The translations under genes and the position numbers were made by a program. A DNA stretch of 64,000 nt from Haloprofundus halobius (lineage in GTDB: Archaea; Halobacteriota; Halobacteria; Halobacteriales; Haloferacaceae). The notes beneath the pieces are model-generated. The model ran no database searches and had not been told where the DNA came from. It saw only the letters and a program-made list of their open reading frames with translations. Positions 17,823 to 25,590 of the stretch are shown here, piece after piece (position 1 is the first letter of the stretch; each line of letters opens with the position of its first letter). Location: contig NZ_CP083666.1 in the NCBI RefSeq assembly GCF_020097835.1, forward strand, positions 2,728,001 through 2,792,000, given 5' to 3'.

Positions 17823-18854
17823 TTATTCGGGCTTCAGGCCTTCGTTCTTGACACGCATGACGGCTTCGCCGTCGGGGAGATTCGGCGCGTCGACGAGGCG
17901 GACGATACGCTTGTCGCCCTTCGATTTGCGGAGGTACATCCGGAACGTCGACTTGTGGCCGAGGATGTTGCCGCCGATAGGCTGGGTCGGGTCGCCGAAG
18001 AACGCGTCGGGGTTGGCGGACACCTGGTTCGTGACGATGATGACGCAGTTGTGGAGGTTGCCCACGCGGTCGATGTCGTGGAGGTGGCGGTTGAGTTTCT
18101 GCTGGCGGTCGGCGAGGTTCCCGCGACCGACGTACTCGGCGCGGAAGTGCGCCGTCAGCGAGTCCACGCAGAGGAGGCGAACCGGCCACTCCGTGTCGGT
18201 GTGTTCGCTCGCGAGTTCCTCGGCCTTCTCGGCCAAGAGCATCTGGTGGTTGGAGTTGAAGGCCTTCGCGACGTGGATCTTGTCGAGGAAGTCGTCGATC
18301 AGTTCCTCCATCGCGTCGTCGTCGGCCGGGGTGCCCTCGATTTCGCGGTCGTCCATCGTCGCCTGCAGTACGTCGTCGTCGAGACCGCGGACCATATCGT
18401 CGATACGCTCCGGTCGGAACGTGTCCTCGGAGTCGACGAAGATGCAGGAGCCGCGGAGGCCGCCCTGCTCTTTCGGAAGCTGGACGTTGACGGCCATCTG
18501 GTGGGTTATCTGGGACTTACCCGCGCCGAACTCGCCGTACACTTCGGTGATGGATTGGGTTTCGAGACCGCCGCCGAGGAGGTCGTCGGCTTCGGGAATC
18601 TGCCAGCTGAGCTTACCGATGGTCTCGCGGCGTTCGAGCACCGCCGAACCGGTCTCGAAGCCGCCGATGTCGGCGGCGTCGCGGGCGGCGAGCACGACGT
18701 CGTTGGCCGTGCTCTCGCCGATATCGGCCTTCGAGCCGAGGTCGCTCGGACTCGCGACGGCGATGCTCTCGTACGTCCGATAGCCGGCTTCCATGAGTTT
18801 GTCTGCGGTTGCGGGGCCGACGCCTGGGAGGTTTTCGAGGTCGTCATCTGCCAT
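17823..18854 (-). CDS. radA: DNA repair and recombination protein RadA
   Basis: The 343-aa canonical archaeal RecA/Rad51 recombinase. It has a helix-hairpin-helix N-domain ([12 protein letters not shown]), Walker [10 protein letters not shown] (107-115), Walker B RLLCVDS (226-232) and an L2 loop around [16 protein letters not shown]. It forms filaments on ssDNA and catalyses strand exchange. The neighbours (pspAB and htpX downstream in the map) match the ancestral haloarchaeal radA location as I recall it, so this is the vertically inherited copy. The promoter element is shared with the second RadA gene. Confidence 0.97.
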   Translation of the reverse strand: MADDDLENLPGVGPATADKLMEAGYRTYESIAVASPSDLGSKADIGESTANDVVLAARDAADIGGFETGSAVLERRETIGKLSWQIPEADDLLGGGLETQSITEVYGEFGAGKSQITHQMAVNVQLPKEQGGLRGSCIFVDSEDTFRPERIDDMVRGLDDDVLQATMDDREIEGTPADDDAMEELIDDFLDKIHVAKAFNSNHQMLLAEKAEELASEHTDTEWPVRLLCVDSLTAHFRAEYVGRGNLADRQQKLNRHLHDIDRVGNLHNCVIIVTNQVSANPDAFFGDPTQPIGGNILGHKSTFRMYLRKSKGDKRIVRLVDAPNLPDGEAVMRVKNEGLKPE

Positions 18855-18882
18855 TGTACATTCGGCTTACGCCCCACCGGAC

Positions 18883-18915
18883 ATAAAGCCTCGTTAACAG
18901 GAGAGTGAAAGTGAA
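18883..18915 (-). promoter_or_regulatory. radA promoter and putative operator
   Basis: Plus-strand view: ATAAA (18883-18887, TATA box 29-33 nt before the start codon), a 17-nt spacer with CGTTAACAGGAG (containing the palindrome GTTAAC), then GTGAAAGTGAA (18905-18915). The block matches the one at 11096-11128 at most positions, with identical spacing. It is a candidate binding site for a damage-responsive or growth-responsive regulator. Confidence 0.7.
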
Positions 18916-18987
18916 AATGGGTGCGGGCGGCGGGATCGAAAGTCGGTCGGGCCGGACGTTCAAAAGAAGAGAGCGAGAACGCGAGAG

Positions 18988-19599
18988 TCAGTCCCAGGGG
19001 TGGCCGCCGCGCTCGTCGGGCCACAGCGGGTACCAGTAGCGCTCGTCGTCTTCGATGCCGAGTTCGCCGTCGAGGACGGATTGAAGTTTGAACTCGACGC
19101 GCTGGTTCCGCTCGTGGCCGGTTTTCGGGGCGAACGGGTAGTACGCGCCGCGGCGGAACGAGTAGATCCAGTACGCGCGCACGTCCTCGTCGGGTTTCTC
19201 GAAGCCGAAGACGGCGGCCAGAAGTCGAGAACCGTAGCCGCGTTCGATGAACTCGTCGGCGGCGAAGTGGATGCTCGTCACGAGGTCCTCGGGGTCGCTG
19301 TCCTCCAGTATCACCCACTGGTAGCCGTGGCTGTCGGCGTGGCGTCTGAACGTCGTCCCCGTCTCCTCGCTGCCGGCGTGGAGGATGGCCTCGACTTCGT
19401 CGAGCGTCTCGGTGAAGTCCGTGCTGTCGACCGACGAGAAGCAGAGCGCCGCCGCGCCGACGGAGTCGTAGCCGAGGTCGGCCTGCATCGTGAGATACGC
19501 CGTCGACATCCCGAAGAGGTCCTCGGGGTCGGCCTCGCGAGTCGCGTCCGCCTCCGCGCGGAGACCGAGCACCGAGCGGATGGAGTCGAACAGTCCCAT
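18988..19599 (-). CDS. pspAB: PspA-associated protein PspAB
   Basis: A 203-aa protein matching the PspAB family as I recall it: N-terminal MGLFDSIRSVLG, the SVGAAALCFSSVDS strand, DLVTSIHFAADEFIERGYGS, FGFEKPD, SFRRGAYYPFAPKTG and a C-terminal YWYPLWPDERGG. It is cytoplasmic, with no catalytic motif. The family travels with PspA/Vipp-type envelope stress systems or M48 proteases; here htpX lies 1.5 kb away and radA next door. Confidence 0.82.
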   Translation of the reverse strand: MGLFDSIRSVLGLRAEADATREADPEDLFGMSTAYLTMQADLGYDSVGAAALCFSSVDSTDFTETLDEVEAILHAGSEETGTTFRRHADSHGYQWVILEDSDPEDLVTSIHFAADEFIERGYGSRLLAAVFGFEKPDEDVRAYWIYSFRRGAYYPFAPKTGHERNQRVEFKLQSVLDGELGIEDDERYWYPLWPDERGGHPWD

Positions 19600-19740
19600 A
19601 GTCCTCTCGTTGGCGCGCCCGGGTTTAGGGCGTTTCTACCGAAGGCGGCCGCGGCGATCTCGGAGACGAGGCGAGAAATACCCCCCTCGTTCGTCTATCA
19701 TACCAGATAGGTGATAGTCGCCCGGGCGAAACGAGTACCG

Positions 19741-21069
19741 ATGTCGAAAGACCGGACTACGGGCGGCGGAATCACTCTCACGGACAGCGCAGCGTTCCGC
19801 TTCCTGTTCACGAACAAGAACGTACAGCACGCGGTCAACCTCGTCACGGTTGCGCTCTTCTTCTACGCCACCTACCGCGCCGCCGCGGGACCGACGGACG
19901 CGGGAGAGAACTTCGGGAGCGTCGCGTTCTTCGGTCTCTGGTGGACGCCCGTGATGCTTCTCAGCCTCGTGTTTCTCGGTCGAATCTGGTGTTACTTCTG
20001 TCCCATCGGAGCGATGGTGCGGTTCACCCAACGGTTCGGCCTCCGTCGGCACTTCCCGATGTACACTCGGAAGTGGCTCGTGGTGGGTCTCCCCGTCTCC
20101 GTCCTCTCGCTGACCGCGCTCACGTTCGCGCTCGCGCGGTGGCCCATGTACAAGGTCGGCGTCGCGTACACGCCGCGACTCGTTCCCTACTACTGGCTCT
20201 CTATTCTCGGCGTCGCCCTCGCCGTGAGCCTCGTCTACCAGCGGCAGGCGTTCTGCAGGTACGTCTGTCCGGCGACGGGCGTGATGAGCGTCACCTCGAA
20301 GTTCTCGCCGCTCGAAATCGCGCAGAACAGAGAGACCGGCGTCCAGTGCGCGACGCTCGAGTACAAGAGCGAGTTTCTGAGTACCGACCGCCGGTGTACC
20401 GCCTGCATGAACTGTACGACTGAACAGCCCGACGAGGACGTGGAGCTGCGGTTCCGCTGGCCGGGCGCGAAGGCAGTCACCGAGCGTATCCCGCTGGTCG
20501 ACGAGGCGCTCGTCGCGCTCCTCATCTGGGCGGTCTTCCCCATCGACCACGTGCTCGGTGCCGCCATCGAGGAGACCGCGCTCGTCGGGAGCCTCCCCGG
20601 GTTGCTCGCGCCGACTGCGGCCTACGTCGCGAGCATCGCCGCGACGATACTCGGGTTCGCGGCCGTCAACCGCGTCGCGAGCGACTGGGGTGGACTCGAC
20701 TGGACCGAGTCGTTCACGAAGTTCGGGCTGGCGTACGCGCCGCTCGGCATCATGTTCACGCTCGGCGACCACGTCGTCGGGGGGCTCCTCGAAGAGGGCG
20801 GACAGACGCTGAACGTGTTCGCACGAGGGCTCGGCGTACCGCTAGCCCTCCCCGCGGGAGCGAGCCCCGGCCTCGTCGCGGCGTGGGACCAGTTCTTCGT
20901 CACCGGCTGGCTCTGGCTCGCGGTGCTCTGGAGCGCGGTGATCGCCTGGCAGGTCGCGACGACGATGACGGACTCGAAGGAGCGCGCGCTGAAGGCGTTC
21001 GCGCCCCACATCGCGCTGATGGCCGGGAGCACCTACGTCGTCGCCAGCGTCCTCGCGGCGCACGCGTAG
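19741..21069 (+). CDS. membrane polyferredoxin (NapH/CcoG-like 4Fe-4S protein)
   Basis: A 442-aa membrane protein with several TM helices and cysteine motifs of the NapH/NosR/CcoG group: CYFCPIG near residue 86, CRYVCPATG near 175 and CTACMNC near 222. It probably relays electrons or maintains redox or metal state at the membrane. The ATG at 19741 is preferred to an in-frame start 30 nt upstream because the longer form adds a basic, atypical stretch. It is convergent with htpX. Confidence 0.82.
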   Translation: MSKDRTTGGGITLTDSAAFRFLFTNKNVQHAVNLVTVALFFYATYRAAAGPTDAGENFGSVAFFGLWWTPVMLLSLVFLGRIWCYFCPIGAMVRFTQRFGLRRHFPMYTRKWLVVGLPVSVLSLTALTFALARWPMYKVGVAYTPRLVPYYWLSILGVALAVSLVYQRQAFCRYVCPATGVMSVTSKFSPLEIAQNRETGVQCATLEYKSEFLSTDRRCTACMNCTTEQPDEDVELRFRWPGAKAVTERIPLVDEALVALLIWAVFPIDHVLGAAIEETALVGSLPGLLAPTAAYVASIAATILGFAAVNRVASDWGGLDWTESFTKFGLAYAPLGIMFTLGDHVVGGLLEEGGQTLNVFARGLGVPLALPAGASPGLVAAWDQFFVTGWLWLAVLWSAVIAWQVATTMTDSKERALKAFAPHIALMAGSTYVVASVLAAHA

Positions 21070-21096
21070 AAAATCTGTACTGTGCCGCCAGCGGCC

Positions 21097-21966
21097 TCAG
21101 ATCCCTTCCATCTCGCGCTCCAGTTGTCGAAGCCGCTCGACGCGGTTCTCGGTGGAGGGGTGGGTGCTGGCGATCTTGCCGATGAAGCCGCTGCGGATGG
21201 GGATGATGAAGAACGCGTTCATCTCCGACTGCTCGCGCAGGTCCTCCTTCGGCACGTTGTCCATCCGGCCGTCGATGGTGAGGAGCGCGGAGGCGAGCGC
21301 GCCCGGCTTGCCCGTGATGGTCGCCCCGCCGCGGTCGGCGGCGTACTCGCGGTAGCGTGAGAGCGCCCGGATGAGCAGGAACGAGACGATCCACACGAGG
21401 AGCGAGACGAGGATGGCGACGATGACGGGTGCGCCACCTTCGCGGCGGCTGCCGCCGCCGAACCAGAAGCCCCAGCGGACGATCATGAACGCGACCGTCG
21501 AGAGGAACGAGGCGATGGTCATCACCATCACGTCGCGGTTCTTCACGTGCGCGAGTTCGTGTGCCATCACGCCTTCCAGTTCCTCCTGGTCGAGCGTCTG
21601 TAAGAGGCCGGTGGTGACGGCGACGGTCGAACTCTTCTGCGAGCGGCCAGTGGCGAACGCGTTCGGGACGCGCGACTGTGCCACGGCGACGTCGGGTTTC
21701 GGGAGGTCAGCCTGCTGGCAGAGGCGGCCGACCATCGCGTGCAACTGCGGATATTCGTCCTCGCTCACCTTCTTCGCGCCCATGCTGTACAGCGCGAGCT
21801 TGTCGCTGAAGAGGAACTGGGCGAGGAAGAAGATGCCCACGAATATCAGCATGTACGAGTAGCCGATTTGGGAGAGTACCCCCACGAAGACGATGTAGAG
21901 GGCGAACAGGAGGAACATCGTGAGCGCCATGCGCCCGCGAAGCCCCCAGTCGGGTTTCCATTCCAT
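21097..21966 (-). CDS. htpX: membrane zinc metalloprotease HtpX
   Basis: A 289-aa M48B peptidase. The zinc-binding motif is in GVMAHELAHVKNRD (HExxH near residue 140), with two N-terminal TM helices (LTMFLLFALYIVFVG, YMLIFVGIFFLAQFL) and two after the motif. The third ligand Glu is in SRYREYAADRGGA. It degrades damaged membrane proteins. A TTTAT-type box (21991-21997) lies 25 nt upstream. PspAB nearby suggests an envelope stress link. Confidence 0.95.
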   Translation of the reverse strand: MEWKPDWGLRGRMALTMFLLFALYIVFVGVLSQIGYSYMLIFVGIFFLAQFLFSDKLALYSMGAKKVSEDEYPQLHAMVGRLCQQADLPKPDVAVAQSRVPNAFATGRSQKSSTVAVTTGLLQTLDQEELEGVMAHELAHVKNRDVMVMTIASFLSTVAFMIVRWGFWFGGGSRREGGAPVIVAILVSLLVWIVSFLLIRALSRYREYAADRGGATITGKPGALASALLTIDGRMDNVPKEDLREQSEMNAFFIIPIRSGFIGKIASTHPSTENRVERLRQLEREMEGI

Positions 21967-22164
21967 GCCCGAACGTACCGCCCGCGAAGCATAAACCCTG
22001 TCGGAAATCGCGGTCGGCTAGTGCGATACTCGAAAGTCGGGGACGGAATCCGACCGGTCGTCGATAGTGACGGTCGAAGTCGGCCGTGCGACGCGGCCGA
22101 GACGACCGCGGCAATCCGGGCGGGACGGACGAGGCTACTTTGCCCCCACGGTTCTCTATCGCGT

Positions 22165-23082
22165 ATGGACACCGCACTCGTCACCGGCGGCCTCGGCCGC
22201 TCCGGTCGTTGGGTCGTCGACCGTCTCGCCGACGACTACGACGTGATTTGCGTCGACCGCTCGCAACCGGGGTTCGAGGTGCCGGAACGCCCGCGAATCG
22301 ACTTCCGGGCCGCCGACCTCGCCGACCGCGGCGAGGCGTTCGACCTCGTCTCCGACCTCGACCCCGACGCAGTCGTCCACTGGGCGGCGCTCCCGTCGCC
22401 GACGCGCCACGCTGGCGGACGGGTGTTCGAGACGAACACGATGGCGACGTACAACGTCCTCGTCGCCGCCGCGCGGCGAGAGGCGAAAGTCGTCTGGGCG
22501 TCGAGCGAGAGCGCGTACGGGTTCCCGTTCGCCCGCGAGACGCCGCTGCCGGACGAACTCCCAATCACCGAGGACCACCCGCTTCGTCCGGAGGACCCCT
22601 ACGGCACCTCGAAGGTCGTCGGCGAGGAACTCGCGAAGATGGTCGTCCGGCGCTACGGCGTCTCGGTCGCGTCGATTCGACCGTCGTGGATTCAGTACCC
22701 CGGCGAGTACAACTGCCGGGACCGCGACGACCTTCGGGAGGACAGACCGCTCTCGGAGATGGACCTCGACGCGGGCGTCGGCAACTTCTGGTCCTACGTC
22801 GACGTGCGCGACGTGGCGTCGCTCGTCGCGACGACGCTCGAAACCGAGTTCGACGGCCACGAAGTGTTCCACGCCGCCGCCGCGGAGAACTACCTCGGCG
22901 TCGCGACGCTCGACGCCGTCGAGGAACAGTTCGGTGCGCTGCCGGACGACTGCCGGTTGGAGGGAGCGGCGTCGGCGCTGTCGACGGCGAAAGCCGAGCG
23001 ATTGCTCGACTGGCGACCCGTTCACTCGTGGCGGGGCGCGGCCGGCGAATCGGTCGACGGCCCTGACCTCCTCGCGAACTGA
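22165..23082 (+). CDS. NAD-dependent epimerase/dehydratase (extended SDR)
   Basis: A 305-aa extended short-chain dehydrogenase. The nucleotide-binding motif is GGLGRSGRW at residues 8-16 and the catalytic YxxxK is YGTSK near 153, with an upstream Ser in WASSESAYG. It probably acts on a nucleotide sugar or related carbohydrate; substrate is unknown. It starts at 22165, just after CTCTATCGCGT. It is upstream of the PRTase gene with a 41-bp gap. Confidence 0.82.
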   Translation: MDTALVTGGLGRSGRWVVDRLADDYDVICVDRSQPGFEVPERPRIDFRAADLADRGEAFDLVSDLDPDAVVHWAALPSPTRHAGGRVFETNTMATYNVLVAAARREAKVVWASSESAYGFPFARETPLPDELPITEDHPLRPEDPYGTSKVVGEELAKMVVRRYGVSVASIRPSWIQYPGEYNCRDRDDLREDRPLSEMDLDAGVGNFWSYVDVRDVASLVATTLETEFDGHEVFHAAAAENYLGVATLDAVEEQFGALPDDCRLEGAASALSTAKAERLLDWRPVHSWRGAAGESVDGPDLLAN

Positions 23083-23123
23083 CCCGCGGTGGTTTTTTGC
23101 GAACGAGTAGCACACCATAGCGT

Positions 23124-23771
23124 ATGGTGTTCGACGACAGAACCGACGCGGGCGAGCGGTTGGCCGACCTGCTCGAACGACAGAGTGTCGACGCCGACCT
23201 CGTGCTCGCGATTCCGCGCGGCGGTCTCCCGGTCGGCCGGGTCGTCGCCGACCGACTCGACGTCCCCCTGGACGTGGTCGTCGCGCAGAAACTCGGCGCG
23301 CCGGGCAATCCAGAACTCGCCATCGGGGCCGTCGCGGGCGACGGGAGCGTCTGGCTGAACGACGACCTCGTCGACCGCCTCGGCGTCTCGGCGGAGTACG
23401 TCGAAGCGGTCCGAGAGAGGGAGGCCGAGAACGCGCGCGGGAAAGTCGCCTCGTATCGCGGCGGGGAGGCGGTGCCCGAGATGAGGGGTAAACGAGTAGT
23501 TCTCGTCGACGACGGCATCGCGACCGGGGCGACGGCTATCGCCTGCCTCCGGCAGATTCGCAACGCCGGGGCGGCGCACGTCGTCCTCGCGGTTCCGGTT
23601 GCGTCCGCCGATGCAAGCTCGCGACTCGCGACCGAGTTGGACGCGTTCGCCTGCGTCGAGTCACCGCAGTTCTTCCAAGCGGTCGGTCAGTACTACCGTT
23701 CGTTCGAGCAGGTGTCGAACGAGGAGGCGCGAGCGATACTGGAGTCGCACCAGTCGGAGCAAGCCGAGTGA
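23124..23771 (+). CDS. phosphoribosyltransferase-like protein
   Basis: A 215-aa type I PRTase-fold protein. The PRPP-binding signature VVLVDDGIATGATAIA is near residue 132. The N-terminal half has LVLAIPRGGLPVGRVVA and DVVVAQKLGAPGNPELAIGA, characteristic of the stand-alone family often found beside dienelactone hydrolases. The natural substrate is not known. The gene is probably co-transcribed with the epimerase. Confidence 0.82.
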   Translation: MVFDDRTDAGERLADLLERQSVDADLVLAIPRGGLPVGRVVADRLDVPLDVVVAQKLGAPGNPELAIGAVAGDGSVWLNDDLVDRLGVSAEYVEAVREREAENARGKVASYRGGEAVPEMRGKRVVLVDDGIATGATAIACLRQIRNAGAAHVVLAVPVASADASSRLATELDAFACVESPQFFQAVGQYYRSFEQVSNEEARAILESHQSEQAE

Positions 23772-23843
23772 ACGCGAGAGCCCGAGCGGCGGTCGAACCG
23801 GCAGGTCGTCGGTCTTAAACATCCGAGCGGCGTAGCGGGGACA

Positions 23844-24965
23844 ATGAGTCAATCGCGCGAGTTCTGTCCGCGCTGCGGAAATCCGGTCGAGGAGCGGTCC
23901 GAACCGCTCCCCGGTGCGCCGCGCGAACGCGACGAAGTGCTCTGCAACGAGTGTTACTTCGACGATTTCGACCTCGTGGACGCGCCCGACCGGGTGACGG
24001 TCCGCGTCTGCGCGAACTGCGGGGCGGTCCACCGCGGCAACCGCTGGGTCGACGTCGGCGCGCGCGACTACACCGACGTCGCCGTCGACGCCGTCAGCGA
24101 GTCGCTCGGCGTCCACCTCAAAGCCCGCGACGTGGCGTGGGCCGTCGAACCCGAGCAGGTCGATCAGAACACGATTCGGATGCACTGCCAGTTCTCCGGC
24201 GTCGTCCGCGGGACGTACGTCGAAGAGGAGGTCGTCGTCCCCGTCTACATCTCCCGGGAGACGTGCCAGCGTTGCGGGCGCATCGCCGGCGGCTACTACG
24301 CCAGCGAGATTCAGGTCCGCGCGGAGAGCCGCGAGCCGACACCCGACGAGCAAGCGAGAGCGGTCGACATCGCCGAGGAGTTCGTCGCCAAGCGCGAGGA
24401 AGCGGGCGACCGGAACGCGTTCATCACCGAGTCGAAGGAGGTCGCCGACGGCACGGACATCAAACTCTCGACGAACCAACTCGGGCAGGCGGTGGCGACG
24501 CGTATCACCCGCGAACTCGGCGGAAACGTCGAGAGTTACCCGACGCTCGTCACCGAGGACAGCGACGGCAACGAGGTGTACCGCGTCACTTACGCGGTCC
24601 GTCTCCCGCAGTACACCCCCGGCACGATTATCGACCCCCGAGACGACGAGGGACCGGTGCTCGTCCGCAGCGTCAAAGGTAACCTGAAGGGGACGCGCCT
24701 GACGTCGGGCGACCGCTACGAGGCGCGCTTCGAGGAGGGCGAAACGCCAGACGCTCGCGAACTCGGGTCGGTCGACGACGCCGCCGAAACCACCGTCGTC
24801 GCCGTCGAGGACGACCACGCGGTACAGGTGCTCGACCCCGAGACGTTCCAGTCGAAGACCATCGCTCGACCCTCCTACTTCGACGCCGACGCCGAGACGG
24901 TGTCGGTACTGAAGAGTCGAGCAGGACTGCATATCCTCCCCGAAGACGCCGTCGACGGGGAGTGA
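23844..24965 (+). CDS. NMD3-family ribosome-associated protein
   Basis: A 373-aa archaeal NMD3 homologue. Zinc knuckles CPRCGNPVEE, CNECYFDDF, CANCGAVHRG and CQRCGRIAGGYY cover the first about 160 residues. They are followed by the eIF5A-like and SH3-like regions (TDIKLSTNQLGQAVATRI, RGNLKGTRL-type strand, YEARFEEGE). In eukaryotes NMD3 exports the 60S subunit; in archaea it probably binds the large subunit with aIF6, whose gene lies in this window. Confidence 0.9.
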   Translation: MSQSREFCPRCGNPVEERSEPLPGAPRERDEVLCNECYFDDFDLVDAPDRVTVRVCANCGAVHRGNRWVDVGARDYTDVAVDAVSESLGVHLKARDVAWAVEPEQVDQNTIRMHCQFSGVVRGTYVEEEVVVPVYISRETCQRCGRIAGGYYASEIQVRAESREPTPDEQARAVDIAEEFVAKREEAGDRNAFITESKEVADGTDIKLSTNQLGQAVATRITRELGGNVESYPTLVTEDSDGNEVYRVTYAVRLPQYTPGTIIDPRDDEGPVLVRSVKGNLKGTRLTSGDRYEARFEEGETPDARELGSVDDAAETTVVAVEDDHAVQVLDPETFQSKTIARPSYFDADAETVSVLKSRAGLHILPEDAVDGE

Positions 24966-25028
24966 GGGAGAGAAAACGGACGCGCCGCTCCGCGAAGTTT
25001 CACAGACGACTCGGAGCGAAAAGCGAAC

Positions 25029-25217
25029 TCAGTCGGCGCGGGCGGGGGTCCCCGACTCGGTGGACGGCGGCGCGGCATCGTGGAGCGCGATGCCGTGAGC
25101 GGCGAGCACCTTCCGGAACTCCGCTTGCGACTTCCCGGCGCGGGAAGCGGCCTGCGCGAGTGTCAGGGTTCCGCTGCGATACAGCGTCAGCGCCGTCGTG
25201 AGGGAGTGAGTGTGCAT
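25029..25217 (-). CDS. small HTH-like protein
   Basis: A 62-aa protein beginning MHTHSLTTALTLYRSGTLTL, followed by AQAASRAGKSQAEFRKVLAAHGI. That is a helix-turn-helix-like pattern similar to UPF0175-type antitoxins, and the tail is Pro/Ser/Thr-rich. A TTTACA box on the minus strand (about 25249-25256) favours the ATG at 25217 over an upstream one at 25250. No toxin gene is adjacent. Function unknown. Confidence 0.6.
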   Translation of the reverse strand: MHTHSLTTALTLYRSGTLTLAQAASRAGKSQAEFRKVLAAHGIALHDAAPPSTESGTPARAD

Positions 25218-25377
25218 CTGCGTTCGAGAACTGCTACAGAATACGCGCATGTAAAGCTATCGTGGGAGCACGTGCCACTACGTGTGAGTAGCACCCACAT
25301 TACATTGAGAAATAGCAAAGAAAATCGGTTGAAGTGAGACAATCAACTAAGATAGGGAACAATCGTGTCATATGTGT

Positions 25378-25394
25378 TCGGCAAATTCTGCCGA
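25378..25394. promoter_or_regulatory. interrupted palindrome, candidate operator
   Basis: TCGGCA-AATTC-TGCCGA is a perfect 6-bp inverted repeat with a 5-nt centre. It sits in the AT-rich divergent gap 25218-25439, about 45 nt before the micro-protein at 25440. It could be a dimer-binding operator for either divergent gene. No second copy was noticed in the window. Confidence 0.4.
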
Positions 25395-25439
25395 GCGATG
25401 AGGAACAGCTACAAATGGGGGTGCTCCGAACGCGGATGT

Positions 25440-25526
25440 ATGGACCGACAGCAGTGGATTGCCATCTTCTTCGTCGTGCTCATGATCGGATCGTCCGTCG
25501 TCTACGCGGGCGCGAGTCTGTTCTAA
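25440..25526 (+). CDS. 28-aa single-TM micro-protein
   Basis: A 28-codon gene reading MDRQQWIAIFFVVLMIGSS, then VVYAGASLF: a short charged N-terminus followed by one hydrophobic helix, with normal codon usage. I recall similarly short, conserved membrane peptides in other haloarchaea. An in-frame ATG at 25398 would add 14 residues, including two Cys. Its stop is 65 bp before the stop of the convergent helicase gene. Function unknown. Confidence 0.55.
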   Translation: MDRQQWIAIFFVVLMIGSSVVYAGASLF

Positions 25527-25590
25527 GACGGGTGCGTCGAGCGAGTGAGAGCGGGCAGTCGGGGACAGCGAGTGGGTCTCCGTCCCTCGT

